From contig NZ_BMGK01000012.1 in NCBI RefSeq assembly GCF_014640155.1, positions 1 to 53,480 of the forward strand: DNA of 53,480 bases, in the 5' to 3' direction. This stretch comes from Planktosalinus lacus (GTDB lineage: Bacteria > Bacteroidota > Bacteroidia > Flavobacteriales > Flavobacteriaceae). How positions within the stretch are numbered: position 1 is the stretch's first letter; every line of letters starts with the position of its first letter. A program made the translations under genes and the position numbers. Positions 17,289 to 25,674 of this stretch are shown in pieces. The notes below the pieces were generated by a model. That model was given only the letters and a program-made list of their open reading frames with translations. It searched no databases and had not been told where the DNA came from.

Positions 17289-17747
17289 TTAAACTTTTAA
17301 GACAGTCTCACACTTTACTTCGTTGATACTAAAAGAGCTTTGGGTACTACCTATATGCTGTAAGGTGGTGAGCTTTGTCACCATAAATTCCCTGAAAGCG
17401 GCCATGTCTTTGACCAAAATCTTCAGCAAATAATCATACTCTCCGCTAATGTGGTAACATTCCATCACTTCCTGAAGGGCCATCACTTCTTTTTCAAATT
17501 TTGTAAGGTATTCTTTGGTATGCTGCACCAGCTTGATTTGACAAAACACCACAAACCCTTTGTCAACTTTTTCTTTATTGACAATCGCAACATACCGATG
17601 GATGATACCGGTTTTCTCTAATTTTTTGATACGTTCATAAACGGCTGTCACAGAAAGATTGAGCTGCAAGGATAGCTCTTTATTGGTTTGCTTGCTGTTT
17701 TCCTGAAGAAGTTTTAATAGTTTTCGGTCGATAGCATCTGGTTGCAT
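17289..17747 (-). CDS. Lrp/AsnC family transcriptional regulator
   Basis: A 152-residue regulator: an N-terminal winged helix-turn-helix (DRKLLKLLQENSKQTNKELS to VYERIKKLEKTGII, about 5-50) followed by a RAM/ACT-like ligand-binding domain (about 65-145) with the ECYHISGEYDYLLKI signature. Members bind amino acids and control their uptake or breakdown. I prefer the ATG at 17747 (MQPDAIDR) over a TTG at 17768. It is divergent from a methionine gamma-lyase-like gene across about 190 bases, the usual arrangement for a local regulator of that enzyme. Confidence 0.92.
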   Translation of the reverse strand: MQPDAIDRKLLKLLQENSKQTNKELSLQLNLSVTAVYERIKKLEKTGIIHRYVAIVNKEKVDKGFVVFCQIKLVQHTKEYLTKFEKEVMALQEVMECYHISGEYDYLLKILVKDMAAFREFMVTKLTTLQHIGSTQSSFSINEVKCETVLKV

Positions 17748-17851
17748 ACTGAATGTTTTTCGGCGCAAGCCTTATTTAAGAACAAAAAAACGAAATAAAA
17801 TCTACATGATGAAAATAATTCAGTATAAAAAACTATTAATAATGCTTATCA

Positions 17852-17882
17852 TTGACTTTTAAACTAGTGTTATGTAAGTTTG
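17852..17882 (+). promoter_or_regulatory. Promoter of the methionine gamma-lyase-like gene
   Basis: TTG (17852-17854) is followed after 20 bases by TAAGTTTG (17875-17882), an exact match to the Bacteroidota pattern. Transcription would begin near 17888, leaving a leader of about 50 bases. The surrounding AT-rich divergent region (17748-17939) is the likely binding area for the Lrp/AsnC protein, but I could not define an operator. Confidence 0.65.
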
Positions 17883-17939
17883 AAGTTATTAAAAAACAAA
17901 GGAATAAATTATTTTTTTACTTAAGTTAAACCACACACT

Positions 17940-19139
17940 ATGAAATTTAAACCAGCAAACAACATACAGGACTTACAATATTTTGGCGAATTTGGAGGTG
18001 TAAACCCCTCCATTTCAGACTCATCCACCTATACCTTTCTTTCGGCCAAAACCATGTTTGACACCTTTGAAGGCAACGCAGACGGCTGTTATTTATATTC
18101 ACGCCACTCCTCACCTTCCAATTTGTATTTAGGACAAGCACTTGCAGCTATGGAGGGCACTGAAGCAGCCAATGTGTCTGCAACCGGTATGGGTGCCATC
18201 ACGCCGGTGATTATGCAACTATGCGGTGCCGGTGACCACGTGGTATCCAGCAGGACCATTTATGGCGGTACCTATGCATTTCTAAAGAATTTTGCTCCTC
18301 GCTTTCAGGTCAACACCTCTTTTGTGAACATTACAAAACTGGACGAAGTAGAAGCCGCTATCACACCCAAAACAAAACTACTCTATTGTGAGACCGTGAG
18401 TAACCCACTACTGGAAGTCGCTGATATTCCCGGGCTGGCAAAACTGGCCAAAAAACACAATTTACAATTGGTGGTTGACAATACCTTCTCGCCGCTTTCG
18501 GTTTCCCCAAAACAACTGGGCGCAGATATCGTCATCCACAGTTTGACCAAGTTCATCAACGGAAGCAGTGACACCATGGGCGGTGTGGTATGCGGAACCC
18601 AGGAGCTAATTGACAGCCTGCGAAGTGTTAACGATGGCGCCAGTATGCTGTTGGGCGCTTCTATGGACAGCCTGCGGGCCGCTTCCATTCTCAAAAATAT
18701 GCGCACCCTGCACATCCGGATGAAACAACACAGCCACAACGCGATGTACCTTGCAGAGCGTTTTGAAAAAGAAGGAATTAAAACGGTCTATCCGGGTCTT
18801 AAATCTCACCCCAGCCACGATTTGTTTAGCTCAATGATGCACGACGAATACGGCTATGGCGGGATGCTCACCATAGATGTGGGTTCGATTGATAAAGCCA
18901 ACGAACTGATGGAGCTGATGCAGCAAGAAAACATCGGCTATCTTGCCGTGAGTTTAGGATTTTATAAAACCCTGTTTAGCGCACCGGGCAGCTCGACCTC
19001 CTCAGAAATCCCGGAAGAAGAACAAGCAGCAATGGGCTTGACCGATGGGTTGATCAGATTCTCAATTGGTTTGGACAACGACATTGAACGCACCTATGAG
19101 GAAATGAAGAAATGCATGAAGTTAACCGGTGTTCTTTAA
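17940..19139 (+). CDS. Methionine gamma-lyase-like PLP enzyme (Cys/Met metabolism family)
   Basis: A 399-residue PLP enzyme of the trans-sulfuration family. The PLP lysine is Lys204 in HSLTKFINGSSDTMGG. Substrate-side features include YSRHSSPSNLYLGQALAAMEG, SGTMGAIT-like ATGMGAITPV, YGGTYAF near 104, CETVSNPLLEV near 150 and VDNTFSPL near 180. It probably cleaves methionine to methanethiol, 2-oxobutyrate and ammonia. Cystathionine gamma-lyase, or a homoserine ester sulfhydrylase, is the alternative. The divergent Lrp/AsnC gene and the downstream NhaC-type transporter favour catabolism. A second, distinct family member lies at 45.7 kb. Confidence 0.82.
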   Translation: MKFKPANNIQDLQYFGEFGGVNPSISDSSTYTFLSAKTMFDTFEGNADGCYLYSRHSSPSNLYLGQALAAMEGTEAANVSATGMGAITPVIMQLCGAGDHVVSSRTIYGGTYAFLKNFAPRFQVNTSFVNITKLDEVEAAITPKTKLLYCETVSNPLLEVADIPGLAKLAKKHNLQLVVDNTFSPLSVSPKQLGADIVIHSLTKFINGSSDTMGGVVCGTQELIDSLRSVNDGASMLLGASMDSLRAASILKNMRTLHIRMKQHSHNAMYLAERFEKEGIKTVYPGLKSHPSHDLFSSMMHDEYGYGGMLTIDVGSIDKANELMELMQQENIGYLAVSLGFYKTLFSAPGSSTSSEIPEEEQAAMGLTDGLIRFSIGLDNDIERTYEEMKKCMKLTGVL

Positions 19140-19252
19140 AAGTTTTTATTGACTTTTTTATTTTTAATTTTTACAAATTCTCAATAGATTTTTGAGTTTG
19201 CAAATTTCTGCTCAAAGTTGTAACATTACAACTCTAAAAATAACTTGCCACG

Positions 19253-20734
19253 ATGAAAGATAAAAGTAACGTCGATGTAAAAAAGAATATCCATTCCAAC
19301 AAAGAATTGAATATCTGGGAAGCATTGATTCCTGTAATCGCCTTAATTGGCATGCTTTTTTACAACGTTTTTTATGCTTTTGGTGATGATGCCCTCAGTG
19401 GCAGCAACCAGTTTATCCTGTTGCTGGGTGGTGCCATTGCAGCCGTTGTAGGCTTCTATAACAAGGTGAAGATAGACACGATGATGGAAGCCGTGGCAGA
19501 GAATGTCAAGTCAACCACCACCGCCATACTCATCCTGCTCATGGTGGGTGCCCTTGCCGGTACCTGGATGGTGAGCGGTATCATCCCGACAATGATTTAT
19601 TATGGGATGCAGGTGTTGAACCCTGCCATATTTCTGGCTTCCTGTGTGATTATATGTTGTGTGATTTCGATAGCCACAGGGAGTAGCTGGACGACGTCGG
19701 CAACAGTGGGTATTGCCCTGATTGGAATTGCAAGTGCGCTGGATATCTCGCTGGGGATGACCGCGGGTGCTATCTTATCGGGGGCTTATTTTGGGGATAA
19801 GCTTTCGCCTTTGAGCGATACGACCAACCTCGCCCCTGCGATGGCCGGAACCGACCTTTTTACACACATCAGGTATATGACCCTCACCACGGTGCCCACG
19901 ATTGTGATCACCATTATTGTCTTTATCATCATAGGCCTGAATATAAACACCACGGGATCCGTTGACTCCCAGGCAATCTTAACATCCATTGATGCAGCTT
20001 TTAACATCAACCCGGTACTGTTTGTGGTGCCGCTGCTGGTAATAGTTTTAATCGTAAAAAAGACATCGCCCCTCGTGGCTTTATTGATTGGCACCTTGCT
20101 TGCCGGACTGGCAGCACTTATTTTCCAGCCGGAAATTGTAGCAACTATTGGTGGTTCAGATACGCTCACCTTTGAGAGCGGTTATAAAGGCGTGATGAAT
20201 GCCATTACGGTTGACACTACCGTGGCCACAGATAATGAAACCCTGGCCGATTTGTTTTCTGCCGGTGGGATGAGCGGTATGCTGGGTACCATCTGGCTGA
20301 TTATATGCGCCATGGTTTTTGGTGGTATTATGGATGCCATCGGTGCACTGAAAGTCATCACCCGTGCCCTGCTTAAAATGTTTCATACCACCTTCGGGCT
20401 TTTTGCCAGTACAGTTGCCAGTTGCCTGGCGTTGAACCTAACAGCTTCAGACCAGTATCTTGCAATCGTAGTGCCCGGGAAAATGTTTTCAAAAGCATAT
20501 GAAGACAAAGGCCTTGCTCCGGAAAACCTCAGTAGAACACTGGAAGACTCCGGTACTGTTACGTCTGTACTGATCCCTTGGAATACCTGCGGTGCCTATC
20601 ACAGCGGTGTGCTGGGTGTGGGTGTGGGTGAATATTTTGCGTATGCCATCTTCAACTGGCTGAGCCCCTTCACCACCTTGTTTTTTGCAGCCTTCAGCAT
20701 CAAGATAAAAATGTTGACCGGTAAAGCTGCTTAG
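19253..20734 (+). CDS. NhaC family Na+/H+ antiporter-type transporter
   Basis: A 493-residue membrane protein with about 11-12 transmembrane helices beginning at residue 22 (IWEALIPVIALIGMLFYNVF). Family marks are GSSWTTSATVGIALIG near 145, the GAILSGAYFGDKLSPLSDTTN stretch near 170-190 (the NhaC signature) and LTASDQYLAIVVPG near 385. NhaC-superfamily members exchange Na+ and H+, and some import amino acids; a MetT methionine transporter has been predicted in this superfamily. Placed 113 bases after the methionine gamma-lyase-like gene, a role in methionine uptake is a reasonable inference. GC-rich codon use continues from the upstream gene. Confidence 0.85.
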   Translation: MKDKSNVDVKKNIHSNKELNIWEALIPVIALIGMLFYNVFYAFGDDALSGSNQFILLLGGAIAAVVGFYNKVKIDTMMEAVAENVKSTTTAILILLMVGALAGTWMVSGIIPTMIYYGMQVLNPAIFLASCVIICCVISIATGSSWTTSATVGIALIGIASALDISLGMTAGAILSGAYFGDKLSPLSDTTNLAPAMAGTDLFTHIRYMTLTTVPTIVITIIVFIIIGLNINTTGSVDSQAILTSIDAAFNINPVLFVVPLLVIVLIVKKTSPLVALLIGTLLAGLAALIFQPEIVATIGGSDTLTFESGYKGVMNAITVDTTVATDNETLADLFSAGGMSGMLGTIWLIICAMVFGGIMDAIGALKVITRALLKMFHTTFGLFASTVASCLALNLTASDQYLAIVVPGKMFSKAYEDKGLAPENLSRTLEDSGTVTSVLIPWNTCGAYHSGVLGVGVGEYFAYAIFNWLSPFTTLFFAAFSIKIKMLTGKAA

Positions 20735-20946
20735 AGTGTTTTCTGTTTCTATATTTTTAGGATAGGACTATAAAGAATTTGTTTTAGCACCAAGTAGCCG
20801 GAAAATCCTGCAAAACTAAATGCTATCTACTCCCTATATTTTTGACTTCCAGAAGCTAACAAAAACCAAGAAACAGACTATCAAAAAGACTTATGTTTTA
20901 ATAAGATTTTAGGATAAAACCTTAAGGTAAAAGTATGCTTTCAGCT

Positions 20947-20954
20947 TACCTTTG
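20947..20954 (+). promoter_or_regulatory. Promoter -10-type element of the peroxiredoxin operon
   Basis: TACCTTTG, with a following C, matches the Bacteroidota TAnnTTTG element and lies 36 bases upstream of the peroxiredoxin ATG. No unambiguous TTG element was found at 19-20 bases upstream. Confidence 0.5.
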
Positions 20955-20990
20955 CAGCCAATTTACAAACAACAAAAACAAATAAAAATT

Positions 20991-21626
20991 ATGGCATTAG
21001 TAGGAAAACAATTTCCCAACATCGAGATCGACGCAATGGATGAAATGGGAGACACTTTCAAACTCAATATTCGCGAAGAAGCGATCAAAAACAAAAAAAA
21101 GGTATTGCTTTTCTGGTATCCAAAGGATTTCACCTTTGTATGCCCTACAGAGCTCCACGCTTTTCAGGAAGCCTTGTCTAAATTTGAAGACAGGAACACC
21201 ATGATCATCGGCGCATCCTGTGATACCCCCGAAGTGCATTTTGCATGGTTAAACACCCCAAAAAATGCAGGTGGTATTGAAGGCGTGACCTATCCAATCC
21301 TTTCTGACACCAACAGAAACCTTTCCAACCGTTTGGGGATTCTGGACATTGTTTCAGAAAATTATGATGAAGAATCAGACAGCATGATTTATGAAGGTTC
21401 AAACGTGACTTACCGTGCGACATACCTCATTGATGAAGACGGTAAAGTATTCCACGAAAGTGTAAACGATATGCCTTTGGGAAGAAATGTAAATGAGTAC
21501 CTTCGTTTGGTTGACGCCTATACCCACGTGCAGCAAAAAGGCGAAGTATGTCCTGCAAACTGGGAAGAAGGTAAAGACGCAATGCAGGCAAACAGAACCG
21601 GAGTAGCCGCTTATTTAAGCAACTAA
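20991..21626 (+). CDS. 2-Cys peroxiredoxin (AhpC/Prx1 type)
   Basis: A 211-residue peroxidase that reduces hydrogen peroxide and alkyl hydroperoxides. The peroxidatic Cys51 sits in FTFVCPTE, and the resolving Cys near 187 in KGEVCPANW, typical of the AhpC/Prx1 class. FWYPKDFTF and YRATYLIDEDGKV are also characteristic. I start at ATG 20991 (MALVGKQFP), not the upstream in-frame codon at 20952. Two bases separate its stop from the thioredoxin-like gene, which probably supplies its reducing power. A gene order of Prx-thioredoxin-DUF6952 is one I recall from other Flavobacteriaceae. Confidence 0.93.
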   Translation: MALVGKQFPNIEIDAMDEMGDTFKLNIREEAIKNKKKVLLFWYPKDFTFVCPTELHAFQEALSKFEDRNTMIIGASCDTPEVHFAWLNTPKNAGGIEGVTYPILSDTNRNLSNRLGILDIVSENYDEESDSMIYEGSNVTYRATYLIDEDGKVFHESVNDMPLGRNVNEYLRLVDAYTHVQQKGEVCPANWEEGKDAMQANRTGVAAYLSN

Positions 21627-21628
21627 TT

Positions 21629-21943
21629 ATGGTAACTGAACTGGAACAAGACAATCTGAAAGAGGTTGTTGCCGAAAAGGAAAACGTAATCGTGCAGTAT
21701 TCTGCAGGATGGTGTGGCAACTGCCGTTTGATGAAACCGAAGTTTAAAAAGTTCGCTCAGGAAACTGAAAACTTCACCTTTCTGATGGTCGATGCCGAAA
21801 AGTTTCCGGAAAGCAGAAAGATGGCAACGGTTGACAACCTGCCCACGTTTGCTACGTTTAAAAACGGAAACCTGGTTAATCAGGTACAGACAAACAAAAC
21901 AGATGTTTTAAAAGAATTGATCGATGAAGTTACCCGTAATTAG
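21629..21943 (+). CDS. Thioredoxin family protein
   Basis: A 104-residue thioredoxin-fold protein with the active site WCGNC (Cys29 and Cys32), an unusual variant of WCGPC in which Asn replaces the Pro. The cis-proline is seen in VDNLPTFATF near 72. It is cytosolic, with no signal peptide. Directly downstream of the peroxiredoxin gene, it is likely its reductant. The next small gene overlaps its last 20 bases, so the two are probably translationally coupled. Confidence 0.92.
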   Translation: MVTELEQDNLKEVVAEKENVIVQYSAGWCGNCRLMKPKFKKFAQETENFTFLMVDAEKFPESRKMATVDNLPTFATFKNGNLVNQVQTNKTDVLKELIDEVTRN

Positions 21944-22172
21944 GCATTTACAGAAGAACAATTCGCCGGAACAGATTCAACATTGCATTGAAGTGCTTGA
22001 ATCCTTCAGTGAATACAACAGGATCACAGAGGAAGAAATGGATGTGATCGGCGAACTGATCACCAATCTCTGCGGCGCTGCTGAAGTTGCTGAAATGATT
22101 GAAAACGGTATGGATGAACGCGATGCGGCAAATGGTTTTGCCAAAAAAGTGATGGGTTCCATTGACCGGTAA
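21924..22172 (+). CDS. DUF6952 family small protein
   Basis: An 82-residue acidic, mostly helical protein with no signal or membrane segment. It matches my memory of DUF6952, a family seen next to thioredoxin and peroxiredoxin genes in Bacteroidota. It has a central ITNLCGAAEVAEMIENGMDE segment with a single conserved-looking Cys near 50. The ATG at 21924 lies inside the thioredoxin gene (20-base overlap, different frame). Function is not known; the context suggests a partner or stabiliser of the peroxiredoxin/thioredoxin pair. Confidence 0.8.
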   Translation: MKLPVIRHLQKNNSPEQIQHCIEVLESFSEYNRITEEEMDVIGELITNLCGAAEVAEMIENGMDERDAANGFAKKVMGSIDR

Positions 22173-22191
22173 TGCGTTCAATTAATATTGT

Positions 22192-22221
22192 AAAAAGCCT
22201 GGTTTAAAAGCAGGCTTTTTT
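22192..22221 (+). terminator. Terminator of the peroxiredoxin-thioredoxin-DUF6952 operon
   Basis: AAAAAGCCTG (22192-22201) pairs with CAGGCTTTTT (22211-22220) around a nine-base loop, with a T-run in the right arm. It lies 20 bases after the DUF6952 stop and separates this operon from tpx. Confidence 0.88.
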
Positions 22222-22263
22222 GTATGGATTCAGACAATATTTTATATTTTTACTGAAAAAACG

Positions 22264-22761
22264 ATGGCACAAATAACTTTAGACGGCACTCCCACAACAA
22301 CCAATGGCGAATTACCGGAAGTGGGAAAAACCGCTCCCGATTTCACATTAACAAAAACAGATTTATCTGATATTTCCCTTCAGGATTATCGGGGCAGCAG
22401 GCTTATTTTAAATATATTTCCAAGCGTGGGAACGGGAGTCTGTTCAGCATCGGTAAGAAGGTTTAATAAAGAAGCTTCAAAACTTGAGAATACAAAAGTA
22501 ATATGCATCTCCAAAGACCTGCCTTTTGCATTATCGGGGTTTTGCGGGGCGGAAGGACTCCATGATGTGGAAACTTTATCTGATTATAAGAACAATGAAT
22601 TTGGAAGCAACTATGGTGTGAGAATTGAATCCGGAATATTTCAGGGATTGCACGCCAGAGCTGTGCTCGTTCTGGATGAAGAAGGCAAGGTAATATACAC
22701 CCAATTAGTGCCTGATATTGGCCGGGAACCTGATTATGCGGAAGTGTTAAAACACGTTTAA
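22264..22761 (+). CDS. tpx: Thiol peroxidase (lipid hydroperoxide peroxidase)
   Basis: A 165-residue atypical 2-Cys peroxiredoxin of the Tpx class. Visible are the peroxidatic Cys60 in SVGTGVCSASVRRFN and the resolving Cys94 in SGFCGAEG, the standard spacing of the family. VCISKDLPFA and YGVRIESGIFQGLHARAVLVLD are also typical. It reduces alkyl hydroperoxides with thioredoxin. It forms a unit with the DgkA-type kinase gene, whose ATG overlaps the tpx stop by one base. Confidence 0.94.
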   Translation: MAQITLDGTPTTTNGELPEVGKTAPDFTLTKTDLSDISLQDYRGSRLILNIFPSVGTGVCSASVRRFNKEASKLENTKVICISKDLPFALSGFCGAEGLHDVETLSDYKNNEFGSNYGVRIESGIFQGLHARAVLVLDEEGKVIYTQLVPDIGREPDYAEVLKHV

Positions 22762-23135
22762 TGAATGAAAAAAACTTTATAAAAAGCCGATTAAAAGGTT
22801 TTTATTACGCCATTAAAGGTGCCTGGATGCTTCTCAAAACTGAGCAGAGCATTCAGGTGCAAATGGTTGTATCAATTGGTGTGATTGCTGCCGGGTTTTA
22901 TTTTGACATCACTGCCACAGAATGGATACTGCAGCTCTTTGCAATCGGCCTGGTCATAAGCATTGAAGGAATTAATACCGCCGTTGAAGAACTGGCTAAT
23001 TTTGTACATCCTGATTTTCATAATAAAATAGGTCATATTAAAGACATTGCCGCCGGGGCTGTCTTTTTTGCCGCCATAATTGCTGTAATTATTGCAATGA
23101 TTATTTACTGGCCTTATATATTTCAGAATAATTAA
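22761..23135 (+). CDS. dgkA: Diacylglycerol kinase / undecaprenol kinase (DgkA family)
   Basis: A 124-residue integral membrane kinase with three transmembrane helices (about 32-48, 53-70 and 93-117). The family motif is the conserved block GINTAVEELANFVHPDFHNKIGHIKDIAAGAVF (starting near 73; key residues E, N, T and the DxAAGAV). It phosphorylates diacylglycerol or undecaprenol at the inner membrane using ATP. It is translationally coupled to tpx by a one-base overlap of stop and start, a pairing without an obvious functional link. It is convergent, one base apart, with the TonB receptor gene. Confidence 0.92.
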   Translation: MNEKNFIKSRLKGFYYAIKGAWMLLKTEQSIQVQMVVSIGVIAAGFYFDITATEWILQLFAIGLVISIEGINTAVEELANFVHPDFHNKIGHIKDIAAGAVFFAAIIAVIIAMIIYWPYIFQNN

Positions 23136-23136
23136 A

Positions 23137-25287
23137 TTACAACTTGTCCAACTGATTACTTTTTTTGTCTTCACTAATTGTCCAAAAAAATCCAATAAAG
23201 AAAAATCGATCGGCTGTGGGTGTGATGGCTTTTCGATTATAAAATCCATCCTCGCCGGGAGTATTGGCATACTCATATCCAAATATATTTTTTGTTCCCA
23301 TAATATTGGAAACCGAAAAATACAGAATCTTCTGCTCACTTAACAAGTAGGCCCAATTGAAGCCGGTGCTGTGATATGAGTTGGTTTCTCCATTCATAAA
23401 GATTGTTTCATTTGGATTATTAAAAGGTCTCCCGCTATGAAACGTATGTGAAAACCCCAATTGTGACCTCCACTCTTGAACCCAATGTTTCAAAACAACA
23501 GATGCCGTATGCTGTGCCACAAATGAGGGTGTGGCTTTATTAGGAAAATCTCTGTACAATCGCTTTGTGTCAATAAATGAATAAGAAACCCAATATTCTG
23601 TATTTTTAAAACTTTTTCCATCCCTCCAAAAAACATCTAATCCGCCTGCATAGCCACTCCCTTCATTTGTAAACCCGGAATTAAATAGCTCCTGTTCACT
23701 TTCAAAACGCACCAAATCTTGATACTGCTTGTAATAACCCTCCAGCCTTAAGGTTCGGTGATTGTGAGCATATTGATAATTTAAAATATAATGTGCAGTA
23801 TTCTCTAAAGATAAAGAGGTGTTGTACTTTAAATACTCCTGATTTGGTGCCTGTGAAAATTGTCCATACGCCAAAGAGAACTGCGCGTGCTCACCACTTT
23901 TATAGGCAAGAGAAAGTCTTGGAGACACGCTGCTTTCATTTAACAAAGCATCATGTTGAAAGCGTATTCCGATTTGGGTCGCAAACCTTTTGGAAAAAAA
24001 GATGGATGCTTCACTAAATAAACCCACAATCGTTGAAGTATATCCCGAGTTTAATTTAAAACCCTGTTCTTGAAATTGTTCATCAAATTGAGTGTAGAAA
24101 AGCTCTCCTCCGGCAAATATTTTAAACCTGTTGGAAAACCTACGACTTAATTTTGATTTTAAATGCAAAGCATGTTCCTTGTTTTTGATGTTTATGAAGT
24201 CCGGACTAATTGAGTTGGATGAAAACCCATAACTCATCCCGGAAAAATACTGCCAATTGTTATTCCAATAGGATTTATAAGAAGTATTGACATAGAGATT
24301 CTGATTGTTTAATTCAATTCGCTCTGTGGTTTCTTGATTGATAGTCTCCCTGTTAAAATCAAATGAGGAAGAATCATACGCTGCATAGGCTTTAAAAAGG
24401 CCCTTATCAAAATGCTTTCTATAGACAGTTTCTCCTGAAAGTGACTGAAAAGCTCTGTTCCAATCCAATCGTTGAGGAACAGCTAATTGATAGGGTTCCA
24501 GATTTATATAGGCGGTGTTAATTGAAAGGGAACTGTTTTTTCCTTTAAATGAATGACCCAGCCCTACTCCAACACTCATCAGGGAAATTTCTGTTTGATT
24601 TTGTTCCACTTCATTTTTTGTATCCATCAACAGCACCCCTGATAATGCCTCTCCATATTCTGCTGAGTAACCTCCTGTTGAAAATGACATCCCACTGAAT
24701 AAAAAAGGTGAAAACCTGCCCCGGGTGGGGATGTTTTGTGCAGAAGCTCCATAGGGCTGGGCCACTCTGATTCCGTCTATGAATGTTTGGGTTTCACCTG
24801 CTTCACCACCTCTGACAAACAAACGACCACTCTCTCCCACAGTTTGGGTTCCCGGAAGTGTTTGTAATGCGGCCACTATATCCCCGGCTGCTCCTGCAGT
24901 TGTGACAATGTCTAAAGGCTTCAAAACAGAAGTACGTGCTTTGTCGCCCGCTTCAAAAGTCCCTGCGCTTAAAGTGACCGCTCCCAATGTTGCAACATCT
25001 TCTCTCAACTGAATACTTAAATTCTGCATTTGTTGAACATCAACAGTTAGGTGTTTTGTTTCATAGGAAACATAAGAAATTTGAAGCGTTTGAAAACCCT
25101 TGGAATCAGTCGTAAATAAAAAGTGACCGTCTGCCTCACTGATTGTTCCGTCATAAGTGCCTTGGAGAAAAACATTGGCTCCACTAATGGGGGTTCTCTT
25201 TCCATCATATACCACTCCCGAAATAGTTGTTTGAGCTGAAAATCTTGTTACGGTTAACAATAAAATAAATAAGACTACTAGTTTCAT
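23137..25287 (-). CDS. TonB-dependent receptor with N-terminal carboxypeptidase-like domain
   Basis: An outer-membrane receptor of about 716 residues. A signal peptide (MKLVVLFILLLTVTRFSAQ) is followed by a CarboxypepD_reg-like beta-sandwich (TTISGVVYDGKRTPISGANV, about 20-105). Then come the plug domain (about 120-220; GGEAGETQTFIDGIRV) and a 22-strand-like barrel to the C-terminus. The ORF opens 12 codons earlier, but MKLVVLF at 25287 is the proper signal-peptide start. The substrate is unknown. No SusD-like partner is adjacent, so it is probably not a SusCD polysaccharide pair but a siderophore- or metal-type receptor. Confidence 0.88.
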   Translation of the reverse strand: MKLVVLFILLLTVTRFSAQTTISGVVYDGKRTPISGANVFLQGTYDGTISEADGHFLFTTDSKGFQTLQISYVSYETKHLTVDVQQMQNLSIQLREDVATLGAVTLSAGTFEAGDKARTSVLKPLDIVTTAGAAGDIVAALQTLPGTQTVGESGRLFVRGGEAGETQTFIDGIRVAQPYGASAQNIPTRGRFSPFLFSGMSFSTGGYSAEYGEALSGVLLMDTKNEVEQNQTEISLMSVGVGLGHSFKGKNSSLSINTAYINLEPYQLAVPQRLDWNRAFQSLSGETVYRKHFDKGLFKAYAAYDSSSFDFNRETINQETTERIELNNQNLYVNTSYKSYWNNNWQYFSGMSYGFSSNSISPDFINIKNKEHALHLKSKLSRRFSNRFKIFAGGELFYTQFDEQFQEQGFKLNSGYTSTIVGLFSEASIFFSKRFATQIGIRFQHDALLNESSVSPRLSLAYKSGEHAQFSLAYGQFSQAPNQEYLKYNTSLSLENTAHYILNYQYAHNHRTLRLEGYYKQYQDLVRFESEQELFNSGFTNEGSGYAGGLDVFWRDGKSFKNTEYWVSYSFIDTKRLYRDFPNKATPSFVAQHTASVVLKHWVQEWRSQLGFSHTFHSGRPFNNPNETIFMNGETNSYHSTGFNWAYLLSEQKILYFSVSNIMGTKNIFGYEYANTPGEDGFYNRKAITPTADRFFFIGFFWTISEDKKSNQLDKL

Positions 25288-25372
25288 GGTTGATTTTTCA
25301 GCAAAACTGCAACCCAAATTCAACTACTGGAAATTAATAATTCCGAACTGTTAATTTTCTATGATGAACCGT

Positions 25373-25401
25373 AAAAAAAATAGCCACCTTTTTAAGGTGG
25401 C
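25373..25401 (-). terminator. Terminator downstream of the 32-codon lysine-rich ORF
   Basis: On the minus strand GCCACCTT (25401-25394) pairs with AAGGTGGC (25390-25383) around a three-base loop and is followed by TA and eight T (25380-25373). It lies about 50 bases past the stop of the small ORF and also lies upstream of the TonB receptor gene, which it would separate from this unit. Confidence 0.88.
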
Positions 25402-25453
25402 CATAAGATAGTTTTCGAATTTGCTTTCGCTTTTAGCGAAAGAGTGGCAGCAA

Positions 25454-25552
25454 TTACTTCTTCTTTGAAGTAGTCTGCGCAGCCTTATTTACCGCCGGTT
25501 TTGGCGCAGCCTTTTTAGGCTGTGGCTTACTGTTTGACTTGCTTTTTGTCAT
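25454..25552 (-). CDS. Small basic Lys/Ala/Pro-rich protein (32 residues)
   Basis: ATG (25552-25550) to TAA (25456-25454) encodes 32 residues, rich in Lys, Ser, Pro and Ala, with KPQPKKAAPKPAVNKAA in the middle and a SKKK end. It resembles the disordered tails of histone-H1-like DNA-binding proteins. A -10-like TACATTTA lies on the minus strand about 25-35 bases upstream. A hairpin CTTTCGC/GCGAAAG (25424-25442) and a full Rho-independent terminator follow. It is bounded as its own transcription unit between the TonB receptor gene and the YdeI-like gene. It could also be a noncoding RNA; no homologue comes to mind. Confidence 0.5.
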   Translation of the reverse strand: MTKSKSNSKPQPKKAAPKPAVNKAAQTTSKKK

Positions 25553-25674
25553 ACTGTTGTGATTTAAAATCATAGTAAATGTACAACACATTTTGACTCG
25601 TTGATTTTCATTAAGAAAGAATTAACTAAAAGATTTTTTCTACATTTATCCCCACATAATTTAAAAACTGAAGG

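Noticed and set aside
17748-17939. A SAM or other riboswitch upstream of the methionine gamma-lyase-like gene
   Set aside because: No riboswitch core or matching helices were recognised here, in the gcvT leader (27490-27615), or in 45503-45742; regulation by the Lrp/AsnC protein is the simpler explanation.
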